Positions 40,147 through 52,497 of a stretch of DNA of 64,000 nucleotides are shown one piece after another (position 1 is the stretch's first letter; each line of letters starts with the position of its first letter). Location: contig CM046876.1 of assembly GCA_025667525.1 (NCBI GenBank), positions 19,765,320 to 19,829,319 on the forward strand, in the 5' to 3' direction. This DNA comes from Glebionis coronaria (taxonomy: Eukaryota; Streptophyta; Magnoliopsida; Asterales; Asteraceae). The notes under the pieces are model-generated. The model did no database searches. It had not been told where the DNA came from and saw only the letters and a list, made by a program, of their open reading frames with translations. A program made the position numbers and the translations under genes.

Positions 40147-40158
40147 GCTCTGATACCA
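40147..40158 (-). other. Element C primer-binding site (initiator-Met tRNA)
   Basis: The minus strand reads TGGTATCAGAGC, a perfect match to the plant initiator-Met tRNA complement, four bases inside the 5' LTR. This fixes the element's orientation. Confidence 0.93.
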
Positions 40159-40162
40159 TTTC

Positions 40163-43100
40163 TGTAACACCCCTAAGTTGGTCAAATGCAGCGGAATAGT
40201 AATTGGGGTGTTACTTGGGTGGATCGATAGCACATAGTATATAGAGCAATGATCATAAAAGTCATTTAATAAAATTACATGAATCAGTTGTACACACTTA
40301 GTATCTTGTTTGTAAACCAAATTTATTATTAAAAACTGAAGTAAATATCCCAGCCCAAAGGTAGACATGATGCTCCTAAAATGCTAGAATCCAAAGCATG
40401 AACCTGCTTTATTTTCTTGAGAAAACATATAAAGTAAAATGTGGGGGTCAACACGAAGTTGGTAAATTCATATGTTTAATAAAATAATAAGTTGATAATA
40501 TGCCAAAACACACAAGGATAGTAGAGCACTAAGCTACATACTATAATAGTTCCTATTGCCCTGTAATAGAAGCTAGACAAAATAAGTTGTTCGGTACGCC
40601 CATTTGGATCTGTCCCGATGTTGTTCCCTCAGTCCGACAATGATATAAACCTGTTGCTTGGCCTAAGCGTTTCGTGATATCAAGTCACGCAGGCCGGGTA
40701 TTGTCAATACCCAAATAGATCTATTCACACATTTCGCGCTACAATATTAACTATTACAGTCCACGGGTATGGGGAAAACAATAGACAATAAGTTGTTGTT
40801 GTCAGTGCATGTTTTGCATATTTAAAATATATATAGTTTTTGTATGTTTTCTCCCCCAATTATAAAACAGTAAAGATGGGGCCATGAACTCACCTTAGTG
40901 GTAATGATGTGATGGTGATGATGTCACTGAACAACCTGGCACAATATGATAACGAACCGGAGTAATTACCTAAGTAATTTTAAGTGCCTTAGACAATGCA
41001 TAATTTAACAATGCATGATGGATGTATGATTTTTAAAGAATGCATGATCACAAATTAATAGGTTATAACGATTGTCTAAATGTTTTTGCTTATAAACGGT
41101 TATTATAAACGTATATTTTTAGAGTCTAAAAATATATAAGTTGACTTAGTAAACGGGAATAATTTAAATAATGGATTTTAATTAAAGAAACCGTAAGACA
41201 ATATTATATTATTTTCTTAAGTCTCAAAAATATAATTAACGGGTTTTGTCAGTTTATAAAGTCTCGTAATTAAACTTGGTGATTTATTCAATTTTTTCAA
41301 TAACTAAATTTAATTTAGTATTTTATTAATACTTTTAATTATTTTGAAACAAGTACTAGTAAACCCTTGTAAATATGACAATTTACAAAAATAGCCTTTA
41401 AGGTTTCATTCGTTAAGTTTATTACACCGTAAATCCTTGTTAGTTAGTTTATTTATAAAAACGCCCCTAGGGCTTGTAAAACTTTGGGGAATGAAAAAAC
41501 ACCCCCCCAAGTCTCAGAATTAAATATTAGGAGGGTTAGGGCTTGTTTCAAGTTTCCAAGTCGACACAAATAGTCCTTTAAGTCACGAAAATATATTATA
41601 GAGTTTCTAGGGTTTGAGTTAAGTTTCAAAAGTGGCAGGAATAGCCCTTTAAGTTTCGGATATTAGTTAAATAAGATTAGGGCTTGTAAAACTTTACACA
41701 AGTGTAAAAAATGACCCCTCAAGGTCTCGGTTTGTTTATAAAAACAATTAGGGCTCATTTTAGTTTAGGTTTTTGGCAATTATGGTCCTTGGGGTTTCAT
41801 ACAACCCACGGTTTGAATAACCGCCCCCTATACTTTGGAAAATGACAAGTTTGTCCCTTGTACGTACAAAAGGTCACGAAAATAATTATATAGGTTTCAT
41901 TAAGTTACCAAATTGACCCATACTTTCACCATATGTCATAAAAGACACGAAAAGTCTCCATGTTTTAGTAAATGGGCTTGACTAGCCCATTTTGGGTCTC
42001 GTCTTATTTAACATGGGCCTAATGGGCTTATATAAATTTACTAGGTAAATTAAATGAGTAACTAGTAACTTTGGTTTTACTAAATGGGCCAAGTTTTAAT
42101 ATGGGATTTTATTAATTTTACTTACTCCTAAAATGAGTTAGGCTTATATTCAAATGGGCTTATTTAAGGCTTATACTTAGATTATATGTTTCGGCTTATT
42201 TAATAAACCTAGGGCTTATATTAAATTTAAAGCTTAATGACTTATGGGCTTACTTAGCTACGGCTTATTTCATTAGTGGGCTTAAATAAGCTAATGTTAA
42301 GATTTGGCTTATATAAGCTTTTAGGGCTTCATGTCACGGCTTAAATAACATTGCTTAAGTAAGTTAAATCCTTGGCTTATATTTAGGTCTTATGAGCTTA
42401 TATGAGGTTAATGGTTTCGGCTTATATTAAGTTTATAACACATTTTAAGGCAAGTGATTATACTAGGGCTTAAATAAATTACATAAGCTTATATGTACAC
42501 GTTTTCAAGGTTTTAAGGCAAGAACACCCATAAACTTCATATAAGCCGTGGGCTTATATGTTATTTTAGGGTTTGTTCATAAGACTTTAATGTGTGCATG
42601 CATCTTAAACTCCATTTTCATAACATGTATATGCATGAAACATGAAATAAGTAAGGAAAAGCTTAAAGGAGGTTTACACTTACTTGTTTTCAAGAAAAAT
42701 GGGATGATGACAATGGCTTGATGATTCTAGACGTCGGGTTCTACTTGAAGGGTCTTGGATTCGTCTTAAATGTGAAATATCTTGAATGAGGAGCTCTAAA
42801 TGCTTTGAGAGGACTTAGAACTAGTTGGAGTAAATGCTTGAGATATCTAGGTGTTTTGTTTGAGAGGGATAACGGAATATGGTAAGAGAAGAGTGTGTAA
42901 GGCTTGCTAAATATCTTGGAGTATGAATTTGTGTTGTGGCTTGGGGGTATGCCACGACAAGAAAGAGAAATGGGCTAGATATGAGGATATTGAGAGTGTA
43001 CAATGGGAGTACATGTTTTAAATGCAAGCTAGAGTACATTGGTCCTTGTTTATTATCAAACCATCGCATGTATGTCTTCCAAGGAGACAAAAGGGACGTG

Positions 43101-44108
43101 CATAGTGTTTAACTTAAATGTAGGAGTTGTACACAAGAATTGTTGTATGGTGGTGGTTTATTATACGTCTAAGGGTGCAAAGGGGTAGGCTAGGTGGCTT
43201 GATCTTGTGGTATGTATAGTAAGGTTAGTACATGTTTTAATTGCCCAAAATTGTACATAGTCTCATGGTTTTAGGTTAATACTGGCGGTATTGGGTCTAG
43301 TCAAGGGAAAGGGAGTGTTTTCCATAGTGTAACACTTTAATAACTAGTTTGTACAAGTTTTAAAAGTCAAGGTTGGACATGGTAAGGGTTTTTGGGTATT
43401 TAAATGTTGTGTGTAAGTATATTTTCGGCTATAACTTAGTCTATGGGATTTTTATGTTTAATTTTGTGTCTAGGTAAAGTCACTAGGAGTATAGGTGTTA
43501 TATTGGGTGAGTATGTATGAGTCTAGGTAAATTTTGGTTAAGTTTGGGACCCTTGGTGAAAGTATGGTCATTTTTATATGAGAAAAGATTTTATTACATC
43601 AAAAGTATGTCGACTTAGTTTAAAAATGTAAAAATGGTCAAAGGTAATGTTTTAGTATAAAATAGTTGGTGTCGTAACGTAAAGTCAATTATAGTGTGAG
43701 GAAAAATATATATACATTAATATATTTAAAGATTAAGAATTTACACTTAAGTAATTGTGTATTAATTGTGATCATGAGTTTGGATGTATGAACAAATATG
43801 ATGAATGCTTATGAGTGTATGTTCAAGTGACTAAAATGTTCAGAAAGGAGTGACTGGTTAAAGTCCTGCATGTTTATAAAATGTTGTCATCCAAGTGTGA
43901 CTGTCCTTGTGCTTAAGTGATGAGAATCACAATGTATGCTATGAGATTTAAATGTCCTCATGTTTTGATGATTAAAATAATGTATGTTGTGTAAGATGCA
44001 TATGATTGCTCAAGAGATCTCATGCAAAGGTGGTACTATTTATTCAGATATCATAAAGTGACGTATACAATGATGACTTAGTCAAAACCTGAATTTACAG
44101 GTTTTATA
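40163..44108 (-). repeat. Element C 5' LTR
   Basis: A 3946-bp LTR; plus reading begins TGTAACACCCCTAAG and ends GGTTTTATA (the 3' copy has GGTTTTACA). It is uninterrupted and gives the reference for the split copy. The GGCTTA cluster lies at 42000-42560. Confidence 0.93.
42000..42560. repeat. GGCTTAT/TAAGCC motif cluster, second LTR copy
   Basis: Same cluster as at 11570-12120 with a few base changes. Confidence 0.7.
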
Positions 44109-44415
44109 GTTAGGTAGGATTTGAGCTCATTGAGTTGAGGGGTGTAGAAGAGATTAGTTGGTGGTGGAAGAGATTTCTTTTCTCCAGTTATTGGATTGAT
44201 AGAGTAAGACTCATTCCAATATTCAATGGGAGAGAAGTTAGGAGTTTTGAAGAGTTTAGGAGAAGAAGGCTCAATGAGTTTTTTATTATATTTGACCCAA
44301 ATCGGCTTAAACGAAGTTTGGGTTTTTTTGGCAAGCTTAGAAGAAGAAGCTTGAGGTTTAAAGTGAATAGATTGTGACGATTATCTAGGTTTTCTTTAGG
44401 CGAGGAAGACATGTT
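44109..44415 (-). pseudogene. Unknown coding remnant interrupted by element C
   Basis: A minus-strand frame is open for 90 codons from 44379 to 44109 and reads as plausible protein (PIWVKYNKKLIEP, then SPIEYWNESYS and LFYTPQLNELKS). An ATG at 44410 starts in another frame (MSSSPKEN) and could join it by a single frameshift. A TATAAA lies upstream at about 44446-44451. The frame runs into the GTTAG duplication of element C and remains open into the 30-base remnant at 9718-9689, where element A then starts. The composition (K, S, P, N rich, aromatic) gives no family that I can name; an old retroelement or a host gene are both possible. Confidence 0.45.
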
Positions 44416-45431
44416 TGGGATGAGATAGAAATAGACCAAGAAGAGGGGTTTATAAAAGAAGTGCTTAAGATGGATTAAGAAAGAAGGAGAGGTTGAAATT
44501 AGTGTTTTAAAAATGTTGGGTTTTTTAGGAAAAAGAAGGAATCTTTAGAAAAATGGTCAAAGATAAACAAAGATCAAAATTGTGAGTCACTGATCACGGT
44601 TCGATCAGGTACCCACAATTCTGTATCAATAAAGAATCGTTGGACCAATTAACGATCGGAACGAGCAGAATTTTTGATTTTCCCAAAACTTCGAAAAAAG
44701 ACGAGAAAATTTTCAAATTTTAGCTAATCTTGGATATCTACCTCTATTATTCATAGTGTTATGCTTAGGGTAGCATAAAAGGCTACACACCCAAAATAAG
44801 TGCATTTGACTTGATTTTAAAGGTGACAAAATATTAATATACCATTTTGATCCAATTTTAGTTAATTTTGACGTGACAATAGATTGGATTCAATTTTAAC
44901 ATAGAACTGAAAGTAATCAAGATGTGTTAGAAGAGAAAGAACCGACAAAAAGAATAGATTCAAATATCACAATAAGCATGCGTGTAACTACTTAGATCAC
45001 ATAAAAATAAAATACAACAAAACAAGATAATTAAAATACCTACCTCTCTCTTTTTTATATAAGTCGTGACCCTCCCCCCCTCATCCCAAATCCAAACTTT
45101 GATCAATTTTTACTCAAATTCTATTATGATCTAAGCTAAACAATGTAAAACCCATCTTTGAAATCTCAAGATCTACATTTTTGGTATGAAAATCTCCTAC
45201 ATGCATCAACTTTCATGATTTTTTTTATTTCCATGAATAATTTATGTTTAGATCATCATGCATGTGATGATCTAGGTAGGATCATCATGTTTTCATGTTA
45301 AAAAGTTGTATTTGATCTTTGATCTTTGTTAAAATTTTACATGCATTACACTTCTCTTGATTTGGTGAAACTTGATCAAGCATATACTGGTATGATCATC
45401 ATTTTTTTTATTATTTATTATATTTTTTTGC
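44416..45431. other. Unassigned stretch between element C and element G
   Basis: About 1 kb, AT-rich. A TATATAA-type promoter motif and a C-rich run sit near 45052-45085, followed by sequence weakly like the first 200 bases after 45432 (ACATGCAT and AACTTT blocks in the same order). It could be the upstream part of element G's LTR or part of an older related LTR. No gene seen. Confidence 0.4.
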
Positions 45432-45924
45432 TGTGACATCCTCAAGTCAAAACACCCTTGGATTCTAATTTCTAGCTTGAATCCTTGAAAAGCAAAGTAA
45501 GTCTCATGTTTGTAATTTGATTTGTATCATTTTGGTATAAAAATTTACAACATGCATGAACTTTTTCTCAAAATTATTTTTCTTGAAAGATCAACTTATT
45601 TTGATCTATTTTATGGTTGTAAATTAGTGTTATTATTACTATATTAGATGTGGGGATGTTTGCATGTAAGATTTTTGATGTGGATCTTGTAAGAGTTAGA
45701 CATGCAAGTGGTCTAGGGTCATTAGTGTTTGATTAGGTCAATTATGATGAAAGATTTATTTTTGCATGGTTTTCAAATAATTAATTTGAGCCGTGGGTTT
45801 AAGACCATTTTCAGAGGTCTTAAGTCTGAGTATAGGTTGATATGATGGGATCATGTTGTAGAGAATTTCAAGAGCTACGATTTGATATAAAGTAGAGCTT
45901 CTAACTCGTTACGGATCAAAGGTT

Positions 45925-46444
45925 TGTGGAAACCTTGGTTTCCGGATCTTTGAAGCTACTAGGAATGATAATTGTTCATATGATTAAACAATCAAAGCGG
46001 AATTAGAATACCAATCATTAACAAGGTGTTTAGGGCACAAGAACATGAATTAAAACAAATGGGTTGCTCACTATATTAATAATAAACAACCACTAGACAT
46101 GTATACATTGAATCCCACGTCTAGTGCACACACGCTTTAGGTTTACATTGTGAATGAATAATATGAATAAAACCTAAGACCCTTGGTTCCTTTTATAGTG
46201 TAAGGATTAGGGTTTACAAGAGATAAAATCAAATAAACAAGTAAATCTTCTATTTAATTTTGTCTACGTTTTGTCAATGCTTGGATTGCATGTGACAATG
46301 CTTGGATTGCACATGACAATGCTTGATCCATCAACGCTTAATTTGCTCTTGTCAACGCTTAGATTGCTCTTGACAACGCTTAGACAAAATCTTCATGTTT
46401 TCTTCGTTTTTGAGTTTCTGCCACATCAACTTTTTGACCCAACA
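45925..46444 (-). repeat. Element E 3' LTR
   Basis: 520 bp, TG...CA ends. It lacks about 60 bases present near 48990-49060 in the other LTR. It holds short TTGACAATGCTTGGATTGCA-type repeats in both copies. Confidence 0.92.
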
Positions 46445-48643
46445 ATCTTCCCTTACTTGATGGTGACAAAACTCTATGTGTATCTCTTGTAAGTTGTACA
46501 TGATCTTCAAATTGTTTCCCCTCAAGTGTAGCATGTATATCTTCCCCTTTTTGTCACATCAACAGGGAAGTAAACAATGTATGCAATCTTTGAAGATTCT
46601 CCAAATGTAGCTCTAAGTAATGATCTTGAAGAAAAATAAATAAAGTATTCTTGATGTAGAAGTAGAATAACCCAACCATGTGTTCCATGTCTTGTACTAT
46701 CCACGTGACGTCGAACTTATATGAGAACGTTAAAGTATAAGCAGACCTCAATCCCTTGTCAATATTCTCATCATTTGTGAGACACTGAGCACGATAATGT
46801 AACTCCTTCAAGTGTTATGACAAGTCTTCGTCACCAACCAAGTAAGCACGAACAAGTTATTGTTAAATCAATGGCTGACGTCCACAACTTAACAATATGA
46901 TAAAACACAAACTCACGAAAATCTTCTTCAATCATCAAACTTACCATAAGAATTCTTCCCCTTAAGCTAACACCTCTTCGTGAAGACTTTCATTACCTCA
47001 TGAATTGTAGCTAACTCACTTTAAGATCATTAAGTCCGTTTAAAATATCCGAGCCATAAATATCAACATGATATTCTAAATTAAAACGGAGATTCCATGT
47101 ACCTTCGTGTGCAAATACCACCTTTTTGTGTGCTTAAAACGTATCAATTTTCTCTAACAGCAGCCATTCTTTTGTTATCCGAGATCCCTTACTGTCCAAT
47201 ATCTCTGTCATGTGTATTGCCCAATATCAGACAAAACGTATCAGCGCTTGAACAAAACGTTTCTCGGACAACTCATGTCAATGCTTCCCATCAGTGTTTG
47301 ACTTATTCTTGTTAGCGTCAAACTAATACCTCAATCTTATCAGCGTCTATTCAGACACTGACACCTTCTAGGGCTTCATCATACTTTGACAGTGGCAAAA
47401 TAATATATCATGAAGGCAAATATTTTTCTAGCTGACATAAGATAATCATTATCCCTAAAAATAGCAAGTGAATATCATACCCTTGTATAGCCACGTCTCT
47501 TTAGTCACAAGTGTATCCCAGAAAAGTAGGAGAACATATATTCTATTTTATCTTGACCAATAGAATTCCATGTAAACACATAAATCAACTTTCGAATGTT
47601 ACGTGAAAATAGCTCAATAAACAAATATTGAAACTCACGTGAATACCTACTGGGACCCTTTGCTCAATTAATCAGACCGATTGATTAAGACGCCTTTTTG
47701 TAGCTTCCTTTTTGGCACCTTTGGGACCACAACACTGCACATCATTAATCTGCTATTCTTTTCTTTGGTTTGTAAAAATTGCATGAATAAAGACAGCCAA
47801 CATGCGTCCTTAAACATCACGTGAAGGAAAAGATAGCCATTCTTTCTTTGTACAGCCTTAGGACCACATCCTTGCGTCTTTCAGAAACATCACACCATGA
47901 TTTAAAAATAAACCATTATGTTTGCTCCTTTTAATAATCGATCACCAGCCCTTCAACTTTCTCGTACAACCATGCATATGGTCAACAGATCAGAGATACA
48001 GTACATAGGACAACAACAGTATTTTCAGAAACCACTCAAGTGTTTGTACTGAGTACTGTTTGGCAGACTGTCACGAATCACCACCACATAGCAACAGATG
48101 CGATTTGCTAACTGCCATTGAATGTATAATAGAATTTTATAAAACCCTGATGATTCGTCTAATACCATCATGTATCCTGCTCCCTGAATAACACCATATC
48201 TAGGGTTGAAACCTTAAAACTGAAAACCCCTGTGAAGAACATCATAGCAGCTCCAATCTTTATGAATCATACTTGGGTTCATCGTAGATCCAGAGATCCA
48301 CTCACCAAAGCAAGTATAACCATCACTTTAATCCAGCCATGATGAACAAGTATTCTAGGGTTTATGTATCAAACCCTAAAAACAAGATCTATCTCTGCAG
48401 CCAACTTTGACGCCTAATAACTTTTTACTAGGGATAAAACTTGACAATCCCTCCGGTGGATGTCTAGATATATGTGTATAGAGTACACACAAGAAAATTC
48501 ATGACGATCCAACGGTCCGATCAAAAGTTATGACCTTCTGAATACTGCTGCGCACACAAAAACGTCCAGAAAAACCCTAGACGGATTTTTCTTCTTTTCA
48601 CCATACACGAACACCTTGTTGGTCCTAGCATCACGAGCCACGA
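46445..48643 (-). other. Element E interior, no gene recognised
   Basis: About 2.2 kb. The short open frames are not conserved as protein with element F, yet the DNA between about 46730 and 46860 is closely similar to 63780-63900 in element F, which suggests a conserved non-coding function such as packaging or a leader structure. Confidence 0.6.
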
Positions 48644-48656
48644 GGCTCTGATACCA
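48644..48656 (-). other. Element E primer-binding site (initiator-Met tRNA)
   Basis: TGGTATCAGAGCC on the minus strand, two bases inside the 5' LTR. Confidence 0.92.
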
Positions 48657-48658
48657 AT

Positions 48659-49236
48659 TGTGGAAACCTTGGTTTCCGGATCTTTGAAGCCACTAGGAAT
48701 GATAATTGTTCATATGATTAAACAATCAAAGCGGAATTAGAACAACAATCATTAACAAGGTGTTTAGGGCACAAGAACATGAATTAAAACAAATGGGTTG
48801 CTCATTATATTAATAATAAACAACCACTAGACGTGTATACATTGAATCCCACGTCTAGTGCACACACGCTTTAGGTTTACATTGTGAATGAATAATATGA
48901 ATAAAACCTAAGACCCTTGGTTCCTTTAATAGTGTAAGGATTAGGGTTTATAAGAGATAAAATCAAATAAACAAGTAAATCTTCTATTTAAATAAACTTA
49001 TGCTGAATATATCTTGCATGTTTATCTAGATAGAAGCTTCCATAAGCTTCTTTGTCTATGTTTTGTCAATGCTTGGATTGCATGTGACAATGCTTGGATT
49101 GCACATGACAATGCTTGAGCCATCAACGCTTAATTTGCTCTTGTCAACGCTTAGATTGCTCTTGACAACGCTTAGACAAAATCTTCATGTTTTCTTCGTT
49201 TTTGAGTTTCTGCCACATCAACTTTTTGACCCAACA
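48659..49236 (-). repeat. Element E 5' LTR
   Basis: 578-bp direct repeat of 45925-46444 with about 60 extra bases. Confidence 0.92.
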
Positions 49237-50691
49237 AGGTTATGATGATTTGATTTTCGTGTACCGGGAGACGAGTGTTGACACGATCCGAAAATTGTTG
49301 TCAATATTTGGATCGAATCTCGGGGACTATAAAATGAGTTTCAAAAGGAGTTAAGGGCTCTCAGGCTCTATAATTAGTGTTTTGAGTCTATTTTTTGAAT
49401 CAAGTGTTGGTTTCATAAATGGAATTGTTTAGATATGTCAAAATGGTTTTACAAGTCAAAGGCGTAAAACTGTCCAGTTTTTATAGCACGAAGGTGTGTC
49501 GGGCAGAAGGTCTTAGAAGTAATATTTTTGAATGAAACTTAAACTGAGTCTTATTCATATTATATGTGATTTTCTGACCACGTTTCGTCGAAAACGGAAT
49601 AGTTTAAGTAGGTTAAATAAATTTGTATTTTCGGTAAGTAACGACAGATTTTTTTATTTTTTTATAAAGTTAACATGTAAAAGGGTATAGGAATACACTT
49701 GTAATCGTTACTATTTTGGGATTGTCATGGTTTTATAAATTTGAGTTTTGCATTATTTAAGTATTAATTATACTTGAGCCATTTATTAACGAACGCACCT
49801 TATTTGGTAGGTTGCGGTCTTCATGTTTAATGGGCATCATTTATCGTCGGTGATCGTCGTACTAATACACTCATACTAAGGTGAGTCTATAGCCTCGCTT
49901 TTAAATACTTAAAGATGATTTATAAACCCGCGAGGGGGATAACATGCTTGTTTTAAAAATAGAACACACAGGACCCGATGTATGCTAGTTGCCTTGATTA
50001 TTATAGGTTTGTTATTTCGCTAAGTGAAAGTCCCAATTATATCATGATCTGTTAACTACCGAGTTTTGGTAGGCACTTATACATGGAATAGTACTATTCG
50101 GGAGGACCAACCTCCTCCCGTCCTATAACGACTAGCTATCGTTAGGGCACGTTTGAGGCCCAAGGAGGATACATGCGTGAGAGTTTAATATACACTTAGC
50201 GAGGTGTATGGTGGGCAAATATTATGGAAACGTTTCAATGTCATGAGGCCTATAATAATCCATATAACGTTGTTTGATCCACATCGTTATTTCTTGATGG
50301 TTTTAAAATATACTTGTGTTCGGTAATGTTTATTTATAAACTCTATAGATTCACTCAACTGTTGTTGACAAATTTAGCATGTTTTATCTCAGGTCCTTGA
50401 AGGTAATGGTAGAACGGATTTTAGTGCTTGCGGAATTATAATAAATGGGTTAAAAGCTCACCATTTTATAAAAATCGTTCAATGACTTTTTATTATGAAA
50501 AGATGTTGTGTACTTGTTTAATAAATGTTTGGGGACCATGTTATGAACGATTGTAAACTTTTATTTTAATCCAATGTTTACTTTTAAAACGATTCTTTTC
50601 GAGTCATTTTCTATTACTTGAGCTATTATATTATGAAGTAGCACCCCATATGAGCTTCCGCATATGACTCGAAATTGGGGGTGTTACAGAT

Positions 50692-50703
50692 TGGTATCAA
50701 AGC
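50692..50703 (+). other. Element G primer-binding site (initiator-Met tRNA)
   Basis: TGGTATCAAAGC, one base different from the usual TGGTATCAGAGC, three bases after the LTR end. Confidence 0.88.
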
Positions 50704-51685
50704 TTAAGTTATAGAGAACAAAAAGATTTTCCAAAATAAAAGTTTTGAAATCTTTTAACTATAACTATCGCAAGCGAAATCTCCGAATTACCGATGGGAC
50801 CGGAAAGAGAATATTTATATATATGGGATATATATATATATTATAATTTGAATCATTTGTACGTGTAAGTTACAAGTCATGATTACACTTATTTAATTAT
50901 AATTGTTAATTTTATATTAATATGAGGTGTTGTTATGACGTAGATTATCACGAAGTCATTTCGAAGCTAAATTCTATTATTCCTCAGTTAAAGTAAGTTA
51001 TGGATCTTCTTGATTCTAACACACTGGGTAATATTTCCAATGAGAATTATTTGGTTTCAAAGATTTTTGATTCCTTAAATCTTATTCTTGAAGTAATCGA
51101 TCCGTTTATACTGATTAGTAGATTCACTTTTCGTCTCATTGATCTTCGACTTTCTAGTGTTTTAGACACATGTTTTCTGAAGTATTACTGTTGTTCGTAA
51201 GAAATTTGTAATGATTGGCATGGTATTTACATGCCTACTAAAATACCATACCATATCACCAGAATTTCATCATATCGTCATGGTTGTATTCGATCTTGAT
51301 CTTTTGTGCTAAACTATGGATGCTTAAATAAAGTGATTTATTATTGTCTTGTTGAAATAAATTGACCGTTTATTTGAACAAGGAAATTATAAATTGTTAA
51401 ACTATTTGTTTAAAGAAACTTATTCACATAGTTTTAGTCGACCCATGGAAATAAGAGTTTATAAATGTGTAGGTTTAAGCATAAAGAGTTTACATGAATA
51501 ATCTTGATTGTCTAGTTTAGGGAACTTGATCCTTCCTAATTAGTTAATCTTTGATTAAATACTTCCTTCTCGACATTCATTCATTCTTTCTTAGTTCCTC
51601 ATTTCTATCATCTATTCCTTTTGTTATCTAAATACAATCATTGAATGAATACTCATTATGATTTGAATTGTGTTGTAACAGAATC
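50704..51685 (+). other. Element G leader
   Basis: About 980 non-coding bases. The first 100 resemble the same place in element B, including a short TA-rich tract at 50812-50850 where B carries its long (AT)n tract. Confidence 0.65.
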
Positions 51686-52497
51686 ATGCCACCAAAGAGT
51701 ATGAACGAGACGCAAATGCGTACACTTATCAGTGAGCAAGTCGGAACGGCTATGGCAGAATTTATGGCTAACTACACTGCTGGTACTGGAGGTTCTGGTG
51801 GAGCTAGCGGTTCTGGTGGAGCTAGCGGTTCTGGTGGAGCTGGCGATTCTGGTGGGGTTGGCGGTTTCGGTAATGGAGCTGGCGGTTCTGGTGGAGCTGA
51901 AGGTTTAGGCGGTGGAACTGGTGGTACTGGAACTGATGGTGTTGGAAATGGTGGAGCTGGGGCTAATGCTGGCGGTGCAAACGTACCTAATGCGCCTACG
52001 TTAAGAGGCTGTGATTACACTATATTTATGAAGTGTAAACCACAAACTTTTAAGGGAACTAAGGGTGCTGTAGGTTTGTGCCAATGGTTTGAAAAGCTGC
52101 AGTCTATCTTCCGGATCAGTAATTGTGATGAAGCTGATAAGGTCAAGGTTGCTACAGCTACTCTACAAGGTCATGCTTTGACTTGGTGGAATGGGAGACT
52201 TGCCTCTATGGGTATTGATGCTGCCCATGCAACACCATAGGTTGAGGTAAGAAAGTGGATGATTGAGGAATTTTGTCCATGCAGTGTGATTCAAAGAATG
52301 GAGCAAGAACTGTATAACCTAAGGCTAAAAGGAACTGATATCGATGGGTATACCAACCATTTTCACGAGTTGGTACTTCTATGCCCAAGAATGGTGGAAC
52401 CTGAACATGTTAAGGTGGAACAGTACATCCGTGGTTTAACCAAGAATATCCGTGGCGATGTGACTTCATTTGAGCCAGCTAACATTAATAAGGTTGT
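51686..52497 (+). pseudogene. Element G gag, first part
   Basis: Starts at ATG 51686 (MPPKSMNETQMRTLISEQVG). A long Gly/Ser/Ala-rich low-complexity run follows (about residues 35-105), then the Gag core: FKGTKGAVGLCQWFEKLQ, ALTWWNGRL and, further on, RMEQELYNLRLKG and VEQYIRGL. A TAG at 52238-52240 breaks the frame in the place where related Gags have a Trp. The frame is cut at 52497 by element D, after a two-base partial codon that is completed at 60720. Confidence 0.9.

Larger units (their letters stand above)
45925..49236 (-). mobile_element. Element E: non-autonomous LTR retrotransposon (3.3 kb)
   Basis: LTRs at 45925-46444 and 48659-49236 are bounded by a perfect 5-bp duplication AGGTT (45920-45924 and 49237-49241). 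The primer site on the minus strand (48644-48656, TGGTATCAGAGCC) and purine tract GTAAGGGAAGATTG next to the left LTR set the direction. LTRs start TGTTGGGTC on the minus strand, a start common in Ty1/Copia elements. The 2.2-kb interior has no gag or pol I can recognise. The interior near 46445-46900 is conserved with element F. Confidence 0.9.
45432..50688 (+). repeat. Element G 5' LTR, interrupted by element E
   Basis: About 1.94 kb after removing element E. It shares blocks with element B's LTR, for example CCCGCGAGGG(G/A)GATAACATG at 49926 and 15090, and the TTTATCTCAGGT.CTTGAAGG block at 50380 and 15910. The right boundary is firm; the left one is not. Confidence 0.65.
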
